Positions 40,748 through 53,387 of a stretch of 64,000 bases of DNA are shown piece after piece. Location of the stretch: NCBI GenBank assembly GCA_013115135.1, contig JABANP010000015.1:186001-250000 (forward strand), written 5' to 3'. The translations under genes were made by a program, and so were the position numbers. Within the stretch, counting starts at the first letter, position 1; every line of letters begins with the position of its first letter. This DNA is from Perkinsus olseni (taxonomy: Eukaryota > Perkinsozoa > Perkinsida > Perkinsidae). The notes beneath the pieces are model-generated. The model did not search any database and was not told the DNA's origin. It saw nothing but the letters and a program-made list of their open reading frames with translations.

Positions 40748-43700
40748 TCATTGCTGTCCTTTGGTGTAGAGGTCGTAGTACACGCCTCCTCGGGACATGA
40801 GCTCGTCATGAGAACCTTGTTCTACAAGACGACCGTCGGCGATAACGAGAATGATATCGCTACGTTTGATGGTGGAGAGCCTGAGTCGAAGCGTGACTAG
40901 GAGCGAATATGCGGGGATCAGGGAAGGTCCTACCTATGAGCTATCGTGAATGTAGTCCTTCCAACCGCTGCTGTCTCCAGAGCATCTTGTACCACTCTTT
41001 CGCTCGCGGAGTCAAGCGCCGAGGTGGCCTCATCGAGGAACATGACCTGATCAACATGCAGCCTTCAATACAATAACCCTCCCTTTCATCGAGGCCTCAC
41101 CGATGGATCTCGAACCAGGGCTCTCCCTATTGCTGTCCTCTGCTTCTGGCCGCCAGAAAGCCTCGAGCCTCGAGGTCCAAGACCATCGTCCCAACCAAAC
41201 GGACCGCCGAGGGCGGCGGCGAAGTCCATTTTGGACATTCTTGCGACGCGAAGGAGATTATCTTCCGTAGCCTCCGCGTTGCCATATCTACGAACGGGAA
41301 ACTTCAAGAGAGCAGCAAGCAATGGCATCCAGCTGCTTACCTCAGATTTTCGGCCAGGGTCATATCGAAGAGAACGGGCTCCTGACTGACAAGGCCGCAG
41401 TGCCTCCGCCACCAGGCTACGTTGAGCATGCGATTGTCGGTACCACCTATTGCGATGCTGCCTTCTGAAGGGTCGTAGAAGCGCTGCAGTAGGGCGATAA
41501 CCGTCGACTTGCCACCACCAGAAGGACCAACCAGAGCCACCTGCTGACCGGATTCGACTCTAAAGGAGAGTCCTTTGAGAATAGCCACATCAGGGCGAGT
41601 AGGATACTGGAAGTAGACTGACTTAAATTCAATAGAACCGTCGCCCATCTTCTCGACGCTGCCCGTCGGGCGCACTGCGTTTATCTTGCTCTCGGTATCG
41701 AGGATCTCCAGCACATCATGGGCAGCTACTTTGGCGTCGTCCAGGTCCGGTACGAACGCCAGAGCATTGCCAACCCCGATAGATCCCAGCATGACTGCCA
41801 TCAATGACTGCAACATAGCTTGAAACCCGACCCCTTGCTCCTCAATAAGATACCCTCCATAGTAAAACCCCGCGGCGTAGGCTAAGAACATCATACAGGT
41901 CGAGGTGCCATACGCCAGGCCAGTAACGATAGCCCCACGGGAGGCTCCAGACACTGTACGGTTGACGTAGCCGGTGTAGAACTCAACAGTCCACGCCTCA
42001 GCAACGAAGGCCCTAACCGTCCTCATATTCTGCACGGCCTCCGAAGCCGTTTGAGACGCCTGCTTCAGGAGCTCCTCGTCGACCTCTGTTCCTGTCCACC
42101 ATAATGCAGAGCGAATCTTCCAAGATAGTATCAGAAGAGGGAGTATACACGTCATGACCAGGCCCAACTGCCATACACCAGTCAGAGAGATGATGACTCC
42201 CCCAGGAACCCCGCGAAGGCTTCAACGTAGAGCCCCAAGCCTTGGCCTGTGATTGCCTTCATCTTCAAAGCGTGCGTCGATAGCGACGCCGTTAGCTTGC
42301 CGGGAGCATGGGCTGGATCGTCGAAGTAGCCAACATCCTGCTCGAGGAGCTTCGCGAAGGACAACTTCCTCACATGATAGGTAAAGTACTCCCCAATGTG
42401 AGAGAAGAAGTAGTGCATAAGCGTGCAGCTCACGAGAACACCAACAGCAAGGCCAACGTATTTCAGAGAGGTCTCCTCGACGGCGTCCATCATAGCCTCC
42501 TTGTCCGGGAAGTAGAAAGCATCGATAACTCCGGAGACGATGAGCGCGTGCAAGGGCATGCTGAGACCTTTTCCAGCGGCTCCGATACACGCCGGTATGT
42601 AGTAATACCGCTCATTATAGCTGAACTGTAGGAGTCGACGATACGGGACCTTGTAGGACTTGGCAACCTGAGTGCCAGACGATAATAACTCTGAGGTGAT
42701 GGCGAGAAAGATATCTAGCTCGGCTTACCTGTTTTTTCCTGGCTTTCTCGATCGCAACCTCGTCTTCACCCAGATCGAACTGCATACCAGTGGTATTAAC
42801 GCGGGCCCCAGAGTAACCCGCGGAGGAGTTTCTCTTCAGTAGCTCAGGAGTTACTCGCCTATCAGACGGATGCAGGCCGACAGCCCCACCATGCACACCG
42901 TCCTGCGATGCCTCTTGAGTGAGAGCAGCCTCCTGGGCTGATACCTGCGGATAAAGACAGTGACCGCCATTAGGAGCAGAACTTTCCACTTACCAGAGCG
43001 CAGTACGCTCCCTCATCCTGCATGAGCTTATGGTGAGTACCCGACTCCACCACTTGGCCCCTCTTCATTACGAATATCTTATCAGAATTTCTTATAGTAG
43101 ATAGCCTATGAGCTATCGATATAGTAGTGATATTATAATGTTCCTGTAAATAGTCAATAGTCTTCTGCACCATCTTCTCACTTTCGTTGTCCAAGGCTGA
43201 TGTAGCCTCGTCGAGTAGCAAGACTTGGGGACGCCTCAACAAAGCCCGGGCGATGGCAATTCTCTGCTTCTGGCCTCCCGAGATCTGACCACCTCCGGCA
43301 CCGCAGTAGGTATCAAATCCATTTGGTAGGGCGAGGATAAAGTCCAGCACCTGCGCCTTACGGCAGGCATCGACGAGAGCCTTCTCATCAGGGACTTGAG
43401 AGCCCGACAGGCCGTACGCCAAGTTGTTTCTTATGGAGGTGGCGAAAAGGAACGGCTCCTGGCCAACATACCCGTATATTGAACGCAGGTCATGAACATG
43501 CATCTCGCGGATATTCTTGCCGTTGATGAGGACCTCACCCGCGGTGGGGTCGTAGAACCGCTCTAGGAGCTGTACGGAGGTTGACTTGCCGGAACCGGAT
43601 TCGCCGACAAAAGCCACTTTCTCACCAGCGTTGATCGTGAATGACACATCAGACAGCACCTCAACCTCTGGTCTTGCGGGGTAGCTGAAGGTGACCTTAC

Positions 43701-45215
43701 GAAAGGCAATGGAGGACATGGTAGGTCGTGAACCGCTGTCTCTCGGTCCCTCAGACAGAGGGGGCTCGATACGACTCGGGTCATCTCGCACCTGAAAGAG
43801 GACACTGGAGACTAGAGCCACCGCGCACGTGAGGCAGGTACTACCTCAAACAGAGGGAAGATCTTCGCCCCAGCCGTTTTGCCCTCGATGAAAAAGGATA
43901 TATTGGGGGCTATCTGTCCCAATGCAAATGTCGCCATAATGCAGGCGAAGTAGACGGTGATGACGTTACCTCCATTGTAAGGCTCACCGGTGGAGGGATT
44001 GTTGGTGCCATCGTAAATAAGTTTGCCACCGTACCAGAATACCAGGGCGTAGGTGAAGAAGATGGAGAGAAATACAATGCCCGTCATGACTCCACTATGG
44101 AATCCGGCCTTAACCTCGCCATCTCGCGCTGCGACTAGCTTCGCACCGTACCTCTCAGTTTCACGCTTCTCGGCACCAAAAGCAACAACGGTCTTCATTG
44201 CCGAGAGTACCTGATAGAAGGCAACATCACTATCCTGGCAATGCCAGCCAGCCTGGCACTGTATCGTAAACACCGAGGGGCCATATACACGATTGAACAT
44301 TTCTTTAGGATACCGGCCTGCTACTGAGCCTAGCGGCTGAAGGTAGCAGGAGGCGCAGGTTACGTTATGCAAATATTTCGTCCGTGGGACATCCGGTTCA
44401 CCCTACCGACCTCTTCTGCAACAGCGCCCGCCTCCGCGTAGAAATCCTGAGCCCTTGCAGTCTTCTTGGCAATCCTCCTAGATAGTACTGCGATGGATGC
44501 AGTGAGCAAAGGCATCGTCGACATCATCACCAGAGCTAGTTGCCAGCCTCTGTAGAGCCCCACACCGTAGCCAAATGCGAACTGGAAGAAGTTGGCCACG
44601 GTAAGGCCGACACGATAACCAATGGCCTCCTGTACTTTGAAAATATCTTCGTTCATCCTAGACGGCAAAGCTGCAGGAGTCTCCTTGTCAAACCAAGACA
44701 CATCTTGGCTCAGCACCGCGCGGAAGTATTCAATTCGAATGCGAGTAGTAATGGTGGTAGAGCAGTACGTGAAGATGCCGTCCCAGGCAAATGCACTGCA
44801 AAATGCGACTGCCGCAACTACAACGAGTTGCAGCGAAACCGTTCGGACATTGCTGAGGACACCGGAGACATCTCCCGTCGCGAAACTGGTCCCGACCTCG
44901 TCCATGAAGTCGCCTATGAACAAAGAGAACGCTGGGAAGGAGGCGCCGTTGATAGCGGCTGCGAAGACTCCAACAGCCAATAGAATCAGGTCAGTTCTAG
45001 AGGCGAGGCTGAAGAGCTTGAAGAACGATATAGTTGTTGGTCTCCCAGGATCTGAGGCTGTACGTCGCCGTCCACAACAAAGGGCCATAAGACTTGAGGT
45101 GAACAATAATCTACAAACTGCAGGAGGCAAGCCTGATTGAGTGAGGAAGAGAAATCAATACCGAACACACGGGACACACCAGTCCAGCACTTCGTGTTGG
45201 CTAGGCCTTTGCGTA
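40377..45215. repeat. Segmental duplication, ABC unit copy 2
   Basis: This is the partner of 29815-34668: same gene, same orientation, with matching flanks on both sides. Introns and exons are alike, with scattered substitutions. The first intron after TMD1 start (about 44250-44390) is more diverged than the exons. Confidence 0.85.
40748..45088 (-). CDS. ABCB-type full ABC transporter, copy 2 (one frame break)
   Basis: Near-identical paralogue of the transporter at 30181-34528, with the same exon plan. It starts [20 protein letters not shown] and ends YTKGQQ. NBD1 ([25 protein letters not shown]) and NBD2 ([17 protein letters not shown]) are complete. The TMD1-NBD1 border, broken in copy 1, is open here ([16 protein letters not shown]). 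In TMD2 a C run at 42199-42203 is five bases long, against six at 31635-31640 in copy 1. This breaks the frame between FAGFLG and the following [12 protein letters not shown]. The break sits in a homopolymer, so a read error is quite possible. Substrate unknown; drug or lipid export is the usual ABCB role. Confidence 0.87.
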
Positions 45216-45816
45216 AAGTAAGTTGAGAATGTACTCTCCTGCCCCTGGCCAAGCATGACGTTGGTGCTGCGCAGGAATCTCGCGTGTGAGCACGAGATCT
45301 TTCTGTCCTACAAGGTTTAAGTGCCTTCATCCAAACGAAGTCAATTCGACGAAACGACTTTTCCGAGGTGTTGATAACGCGAAGGATGCATTCCGACAGA
45401 AGCATCCTCTATCAGCTGTGATCAACACAAGAACCCACTACGTATGCGACGAATGCTAATTATCTCAAGCCCGGCGACGTGTTCAGCCTCCTACACCCGC
45501 TAGAGTACTCGGGGCTTCAACGCGCGTGCTGGGCTAGGATCCGTCTTATTGCCTCCTCCGCCACCAAACAGTTTCTTCATGCTGTACACCTTGAGAAAAG
45601 ATGTGGAATACTCAGGGTGATCAGACGTCAAAAGATCCTCACCAGCCCACCACCCCCGCCATTCCATTCACTTTTAACCTCATGCTTCGCATCTCTAGGA
45701 GTAGCAACCACAGGGCCAGAGGCTTGCGGACGAGGAGGCAAATCGGCCGGCCTGGAGATCACAGACTGTCAAACGGCGCTAGACATAATAGCTGTCCCAA
45801 ACGACTACATTACCTA

Positions 45817-46306
45817 TTAGGCTCTCGGTTCTCTGAGCAGTCAGGTGACTCGTCCCGCGCCCTGAGTATGCGCGCTATTGGCTTCAGTGCCTTCGGATCT
45901 ACCTCTGATACCTATGACGAACCCGCAAAAGCCTATGGTGTAGGTCCTGGAATGCACAGGCAGAGTAATTCTCACTTTCATATTGAGAACCCCCTCTGGT
46001 ATATTGGATAAGATGCCCTCAAACTGTTGCTCAACTAGAGTCAAATACCGCTCGAGGACCTGAGCTTCCCAACACAATGTAAGCGACGGCAGTTCAAGGA
46101 GATAGCGGCGCGACAATGAACCAAGTCCTTCTCATCACTTCGACTGCGTAAACAGCGACACTCCTACTCACTAGTACCATATCAGCCTTATGCTTGTCTT
46201 CCTCTGCATTCTCGTCCATCAATATTCTACATTTCTCAGCCCACTCATTAGACCGTTGAACATGGAGAGGCCCTGTAGGCTGCTGCTTACTCGACGAGGA
46301 GGCCAT
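45817..46306 (-). CDS. Small helical protein, unrecognised
   Basis: Four exons joined by clean GT..AG introns give about 90 residues. Exon 1 from ATG 46306 is MASSSSKQQPTGPLHVQRSN, then EWAEKCRILMDENAEEDKHK and ADMVL. Exon 2 is VLERYLTLVEQQFEGILSNI followed by PEGVLNMK. Exon 3 is DLHHRLLRVRH, and exon 4 ends REPRA with TAA at 45819-45817. All joins keep phase. The second half is amphipathic helix, as in small subunits of larger complexes (BLOC-1 or kinetochore type, for example), but I cannot assign a family. It lies between ABC copy 2 and PNO copy 1, all on the minus strand. Confidence 0.55.
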
Positions 46307-46728
46307 AACACTAGACCTAAACTACACTGGAGGTCTGTAGCTACTGCTGCTCATCCAGGCCCACCAACAGTCGTCGCGTTCGTCGTGTATACTCTCTCAT
46401 GTTACCTCAGCGTGACTACAACACAACAGCCAATGAGATACGTCCAAGTAGCAGCAAGTATTTATAATAAGCTAGGCTGACAGATCAGCCATTAGCAGCA
46501 TAACGCCCTAGCCTGCCGCTTCTACTGGGGCAGCCACGTCTTACAAAGGCCGCCGAAAAATTCAATAAAAATCAGATCCTCAGGTGGGTTGCGTATACCC
46601 ACATAGATGGTAACAGAACTCTGGCAAACACTGGTGACAAACAGAAGGTGGTGGACCGTTGCTCGCTACGGGCTACCAGTAGCTGTGGCAAAAACTGGTG
46701 GCGAGACCATGACCCACCAGACAGTCAA
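46307..46728. other. Intergenic, no gene seen
   Basis: No supported frame between the small helical-protein gene and the PNO copy 1 3' flank. Confidence 0.45.
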
Positions 46729-49700
46729 CTTGCACTCCGTGGAGGGTAACGGCACCAGCCTTAGATCATTAAGTCAGGACGTCGGTAACGTCTAATACGC
46801 CTCAGTGGAGTATCTCTTCTTCGCCTTAATGTCATCCTCGAACCACAACTCCACCTCATCCTCTGTCATCTTGCCAACTGTACGTACCGCATTCTTTACT
46901 GCTGCCTCCACATCGGGAACAGCTACAGACGGTCCACAGAAGTAGAAGTAGCCACCAAGTTGCTGGATATACTTGTACAATAGCTCAGGGTTCTCAGCCA
47001 TCTTATGCTGCACGAATATCATATGGTCTTGGTCATGAGAGAAGGCGTTGATGACCTTGGTCAACACCCCAGCTTCCATGAAGGCCTTCCACTCATCTCT
47101 GTACAAGAACTCCTCCTTCTCATGACGACAGCCATAGAAGACTATCATAGGACCAGTATCCATCCCGAGGACCTTCCGCTTGTACATACGATCCTGAACA
47201 AAGGCTCTCATAGGGGCTATACCAGTTCCCAAAGCAGACATAACCATTGGAGTGCGCTCATCATCAGGGAAGACGAAGGTTCCACTCGCCACGGAGACGC
47301 ACACCTTAGTGTCCTTACTGAAGCCCAAGTACTTAGTACTGGTACCAGTGATAAGTCTACCATCAGAGTTGGTCCATCTGTTGATGACAACAGTGAGCTC
47401 GACGATGCCAGGCGAATAGAAGGAGCTGTTAGCGATCGAGTAGAGCCGAGGCTTTAACAGAGGCACCGTCTCGAGGAAGTTGACCAACGTCATGGACTTG
47501 GCAGATTTTGGGAACATCTTCAGAACCTCCGCATAAGAAACGCTCTTTCCCAACAACTTCTTGAACTTAACGTCATCATTAGCTATATCAGTGAGCTGCT
47601 TGGATTCTCCCTCATCACAGCTTATACGAGCAAGTTGCTTATAGAAGCTCCGACTGGGCTTACCAAAGATGTCGAGCAGCTCCGTGAAGATCTGCTTGGT
47701 AGGCATCCGGGCGGTGAAGGCTGAGCGCAGACGTGCCGGTACGTCCTCAGAGAGACACTTCACAGAGACAACATCGTTACGGTCTAGGTGCACCAACACT
47801 TCATCGAAGAGCTTGTCGACATCCTCCCTCAGGTTCTGCGGATAAAGCGTGATGGCATCACCAAGCCTGAAGGGTAGGTCCACAGCACTGATGTCCAGCA
47901 CGATGTGACGAATATCACGCTCATACTCCATCGGCGTCATACGGCGGTTCTCACGCACAGGGACGGCATGAGACCCCGGAGGTACTATACGGTGATAAGG
48001 CAGCTGCTTCTCAGTAGCAGTAACAGGCAGACTAGTAACCTCAAACAAGGCCTCGTACTCTTCCCTCTTCCTCTGGCTTAGCACCGACCTCTTCACAGAG
48101 CCCAGGCAACCACTGGTCGAAGGCAGTAGCCCAGCCATCCTCGTCCCGGTCATCTCCCTTGGCAGTATCGAGGACTCGACTGACACCAAGTTCGGCCATG
48201 CGCTTGTCGATCTTCACAGCAGCTTCACAGAACTGTTCGTAAGAACTATCACCCATGCCGAACATACAGAATCGACCACCGAGCTTCTTATTCTTTGGCA
48301 AAGCGGACATTTGCTCCCAAAGAGCCTGGGCTGCTGCTGGCATATCACCATCACCACAAGTAGACGTCATGAGCACTAGTAGATCCTCAGCCTGGGTGGC
48401 TTCCTCAAGGACCAACTCGTCCATACCGGTGCAAACGTTAACACTGACACCACGGCGCTTGAGTATGCCGGACAACCGCTTAGCGAGCTGTTCAGTAGTG
48501 CCAGTGTCCGAGCCGTAGTAGATCCTCACTCCAGCCGATAAACCCGAGGTAAGAACTTCAGCCGAGTGAGTCTTCTCCGCCGCGATGTCCTTCAACTTCT
48601 TGTGGCGCTTCTCGATGTAGTGCTTGAGTTCAGTCTGCAACTCGTCAGCGTGCTCAGGCATGCGCCTGACTAACTGTTCATAGCGATTCTGGTTCTTGAG
48701 GAACTGGACCAAAACCTCCGGCTTAATGTTCTTACAATCGAGCTGGAATGGATTCTTACCCTCCTTGGCGAGCTCGGGGTCATAGCGGTAAAGAGGGTAG
48801 TAGCCTGACTCGACAGCTGCCTTCTGATCTTCGGACATCCTAGTCAGACCCGTCTTAGTTCTATGCTCGATACAGGGGGCGTAGCAGAGTACGAGCGATG
48901 GGCCAGAATGCTTCTCGGCTTCATGGAAAGCCCGAACCGTCTGAGAGTAGTTGGCGCCCATGGAGCAGGAAGCTACATACACATTCGGGTATGCCATAGC
49001 CAGTTGACCCAAGTCCTTCTTCTGGAGGGCGCGACCATTCTGCATGAACTTGGCAACAGCTCCCATGGGAGTGGCCTTCGACCCCTGACCACCAGTGTTA
49101 GAGTAGACCTCAGTATCCAATACCACAATATTGACATTTTCGCCAAGTGCCAAGACATGATCTATGCCGCCGTAGCCGATATCATTGGCCCAACCATCAC
49201 CACCGAGCATCCACATGGACGTCTTGACGAAGAGGTCAGAGAGCCTCTTGCACTCCTCGAGGCAGCTCGGCAAGGGCGTCATGCCGTTCATGATCTCAAC
49301 GGCTCGTTCACCGTACCTAGATGAGGCCTCGGGATGGTCAGCGTTATCAAGCCACTGCTGTAACATGAGCCTGATCTCGCCGGTAACCTCGGTATCATCT
49401 GCCAACGCCTCTTGTACACGGAGGCGTAGCTGCTGCCGCCTGTGGTGCATAGTAACAGCCATGCCCATACCATACTCAGCATTATCTTCAAAAAGGGAGT
49501 TACCCCAGGCCGGGCCCTTGCCAGTCTTCTTGTCAACAGTATATGGAATCCAACCAGCAGTAGCACCCCAAATAGAGCTGCACCCAGTAGCATTGGCAAT
49601 GACCATGCGCTTACCGAACATCTGAGTCAGGAGCTTGGCGTAAGGCGTCTCACCACAACCCTCGCACGCGCCCGAGAACTCTAGTAGAGGCTGTTGGAAC

Positions 49701-52416
49701 TGGGAACCCTTCAAGGTGTGAGCGTCGAAGCGGTCTCCACGAGACTCTAGAGTCATAGCATAGTCCCAGTTGTTCTTGTGACCTTCGGCCAGTGCATCAG
49801 GCAAAGGCTTCATCGCCAAGGCATTGTCGGGGCAAGCGTTCACGCAGACCTCACAACCGGTGCAGTCCAGAGGAGAGGCTTGGATACGGAAAGCTAGGCC
49901 GGATACTTGATTACCACCGGTAGCTGGCTTAGTCAGGAAAGTCTCAGGAGTAGCATCACTGGCAAGCTCTTGAGGAGAAGCGAGGAATGGTCTGATAACA
50001 CCGTGAGGGCAGATGGCTGAGCACTTGTTGCACTGAGTACATTTGTCCATGTCAACGACAGGGATTGCCTGAGCCACACCACGCTTACCCCACTGCGTCA
50101 TGCCCAATGGGACAGTGCCACCAGGCTGGAAGGCAGATACGGTCAAAGAGTCGCCAAGACGAGTATGTATTTTATCCAACACATCTCGAACGAATGCCGG
50201 CTCCTCACCACTACGGGGCTTGCTGTGGTCCGAGCGCTCACACTTCATCCATCTGCTGAATGGGACGTCAATCTTGTGGAGGTTGTCAATGGCATATCCC
50301 ACGGCCAGGATGTTCTTGCGCACGATATCAGCACCCTTGTTCTTGTAAGTCTTCTCAATCGCAGCCTCGAAAAGTGGTAGTGCTTGCTCGTAAGGGAGGA
50401 CACCAGAGAGACGGAAGAACACAGCTTGCATGATGTTGTTGATAAGTCTACCCATCCCCGACTCCTTAGCTACCAAGGAGGCGTTGATGACGAAAAGTTT
50501 GAGACGCTTCTCGGCCACCATCAGCTTGAACTTCGATGGGAGTTCTTCATCAAGCTCTTCCACGGTCAGCCAAGGGGCGTTCAACACGAGGATGCTCTCC
50601 GGTTTGCTGGCACCGAGGATCAGAGAAGCGTCGAACGCCTTGACGTACTCCTTCTTGTGCACGGCGACGTATTCACAGCCACTAGCGATCTCATAAGGCG
50701 AATCTATAGGCCTGGGACCAAAGCGAAGATGCGACACTGTGACACCGCCAGCCTTGAGAGCATCGTAGGCGAAAAACCCTTGAGCATAGAGATCGGTGTT
50801 GTCCGCTATGATCTTGATGGCGTTCTTATTGGCGCCCACCGTGCCATCCGAGCCGAAGCCCCAGAACATGCACTGAGTAGTAGAGGGATCAGACACGTCA
50901 ATCTCATCCGAGACGGCCAGGGAAATGTTGTTCACGTCGTCATCAATTCCAACCGTGAACGGCGACTTGGGCACCCGGGCGTCGACGAGATTCCTCACAG
51001 CTGCATAGACTTGGCCCGGGGTGAAGTTCTTAGAAGCCAATCCAAAACGCCCACCGATCACCTGAGCAAGAAAGGTTAATGAGACCCAACTCCCGAGGTA
51101 ACAAATGCCGAAGAACTGCCCCTTACCAGGATATCGGGCCTCTTTGACTTCTGGATACTAGCGCATACATCAACATAGAGGGGCTCTCCAATAGCACCTG
51201 CTTCCTTGCAGTGGTCCAGTACGCAAATGCGCTGCACCGTCGCTGGAAGAGCATTCAAAAAGTGTGGAACCGACCATGGCCTCAGGAGTCTCACTCGGAC
51301 CAGGCCGAGCTTGTAACGAGGCTGTCGCTTCGCCAAATAAGCGATAGTCTCGGCAACCGTAGAGGAACCGGCCCCCATAACGACGAATACATGAGTAGCA
51401 TTCGGGTCACCCTCATAGTCGAAGAGCTGATACTCCCTGCCAGTCAAGGCCTTGATCATATCAAAGGCCCCCAAGAGATGCTCGGGCACAGCGTCATAGT
51501 AGGGATTAGCGGCCTCAACATTCTGGAAGTAGATGTCGGGCGACTGGGCTGTGCCACGAACGGTCGGGTGGTTTGGGTTGAGGGCCCGAGAGCGATGCTT
51601 GTCGATCTCCTTGGACATGATCTGGGCCACTAGCTTCATCTGGTCAGCAGTGAGATCGTTAATCTTCTGTATCTCATGGGAAGTCCTGAACCCATCGAAG
51701 AAGTGGATGAATGGCACCGAGGACTTCAACGTGGCTATGTGAGCAGCCAAAGCCATATCCATACACTCCTGGACGGAGTTGGCACAGAGGAGAGCCCAAC
51801 CAGTTTGACGCACAGCCATGATGTCAGAGTGGTCACCGAAAATTGACAATGCTTGACCAGCGATGGCTCTTGCCGGTACGTGAAAAACGCACGGAATGAG
51901 CTCACCAGCGATCTTGTAGAGGTTAGGGATCATCAACAAAAGCCCTTGAGATGCAGTGAAAGTGGATGACATACCACCAACTGCAAGGGCACCATGGACT
52001 GCACCGGCAGCCCCTCCTTCACTCTGCATCTGCCTGACCACAGTGCACTGACCGAAGGCATTCTTGACACCAGCAGCAGACCATTGGTCACAATTCTCGC
52101 CAAGAGGAGTGGAAGGTGTAATGGGATAGATGAAGGCAGAATCCGATAGATGATAAGCCACGAAGGAAGCCGCACTAGCACCATCATAGGGCTTCATGCC
52201 CGTGTTGCGAGCCTCCTGCAATTTGGCCAAGATCTTCGGATCTTCTTGCGAGGCCCGAGGGACCGGAGGGCCCAGCTTCTCATCAGACGCCTTGGGCCTC
52301 CTGCTGGTCAGGGCATAGGTGAAGACGCCAGCCGCTGCCAACGCAGCAGCTCCACCAGCGAGTGTCAAAGGGGTAAGGTTGAGGACTCCAGGCTCCTCGG
52401 AGTCCTTGTGAGGCAT
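46729..52416. repeat. Segmental duplication, PNO unit copy 1
   Basis: Near-identical to 59231-64000 (copy 2, which runs off the window). The 3' flank shared by both includes ccttagatcattaagtcagg, and similarity fades about 65 bases past the stop codon. Confidence 0.85.
46792..52416 (-). CDS. PNO: Pyruvate:NADP+ oxidoreductase, copy 1 (two frame breaks)
   Basis: Fusion of pyruvate:ferredoxin oxidoreductase with an NADPH-cytochrome-P450-reductase module; it oxidises pyruvate to acetyl-CoA and CO2 and reduces NADP+. Start ATG 52416: MPHKDSEEPGVLNLTPLTLA, then a hydrophobic AGGAAALAAAGVFTYALTSRR anchor-like segment. PFOR part: SAFIYPITPSTPLGE, TASQGLLLMIPNLYKIAGE, the 4Fe-4S motifs CTQCNKCSAICPHG and CTGCEVCVNACPDN, and TPP-binding GDGWANDIGYGG with YSNTGGQGSKATP. 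Reductase part: flavodoxin YYGSDTGTTEQLAKR, STCGDGDMP, GMGDSSYEQF; FAD/NADPH RLYSIANSSFYSPG, VFYGCRHEKEEFLY and YFYFCGPS. Against copy 2, one A is missing at 51076-51083 and one C is extra at about 48063, so the frame breaks twice. Confidence 0.9.
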
Positions 52417-53361
52417 CGGTAGATGACAGAACACTGACAAGAAGAGCAGTGCGGTTGCCAAGCGACGGTACCGTATTGACCAATCCCATCCGATGTGATC
52501 AACGTCACGAAATTCTTTAGTCCAACGAAGAGAACGACGCACGACCCAGACAGAAATCACTATACCTGACGATTGCAAGCGAGTGGCGTATACCTCAACA
52601 GGAGACACTCTCCGAGAGAGCAGCTGAATCTTCTGGCAGTTGTAATCAACCCGTCCCCAAGCAACAGAGAACAGCAAATTCCAAGCCCCGATGTACTCTG
52701 ATGTTATGTAGAGACGATTGACCCTACTAAACTCTGGTACCTCCGGAGCAGGACGCCCTATGCGTCTCGAATAGTAATACAAAATGTCACCGAGCAAGAT
52801 CCCCTGACCTTTGCACGCAGGACCAACTTGGGGCTAGCGCGGAACAGACTAGCTCAACATTTTTAGCGCACGCCCGAAACAGAAAAGTCGACCTCATGAC
52901 CATAGTGGTTGACCGGGTACTCGCAGTACTGCTTCAATAATCATGGACCAATACACCCACTGTGGGTGACCCACAATTGCTCAGCCTGTGCTTGCAGGCA
53001 TTGTTTGTTTGGCTGGTTGAGGTCGGTAAACGTTTCACGTGTAACTCGTATAAACTACCGTGTTGGATGTGTTTAATCCAGTTTCCACTGAAACAATAAG
53101 CGTAAATCTTCATGCAATTCACACCTGATTCTCGAGTACTAATTAGAGTTGAATTATCTTTAGCAATAGCGGCTGAGACAGATCAGAGCGTCAGTAGCGC
53201 TGGGTGTGAGCGAGTTCGCGAACACGGGCCAAAGACACTATCGACCGTTAATTACAGCGCAACATGAGCTCTTCAATGCCACTCTAAAGCCACAAGTGAC
53301 TTTGAAGTACTCATGCGGCTCCGAGTTGTAGCCCAAGCTGAAGGCGTTCATGCGAAACCGT

Positions 53362-53387
53362 CCGGCCGGGCGAGCGAGCCCGGCCGG
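53362..53387. repeat. Perfect GC-rich hairpin
   Basis: The arms CCGGCCGGGC and GCCCGGCCGG pair over 10 bp around a GAGCGA loop. The stem arms are themselves partly palindromic (CCGGCCGG). It sits in non-coding DNA between the PNO copies. Confidence 0.7.

Noticed and set aside
50384..51079. Plus-strand frame of 231 codons antisense to PNO copy 1 (and its counterpart at 62886)
   Set aside because: Mirror of the highly conserved PFOR coding sequence; no independent motif.
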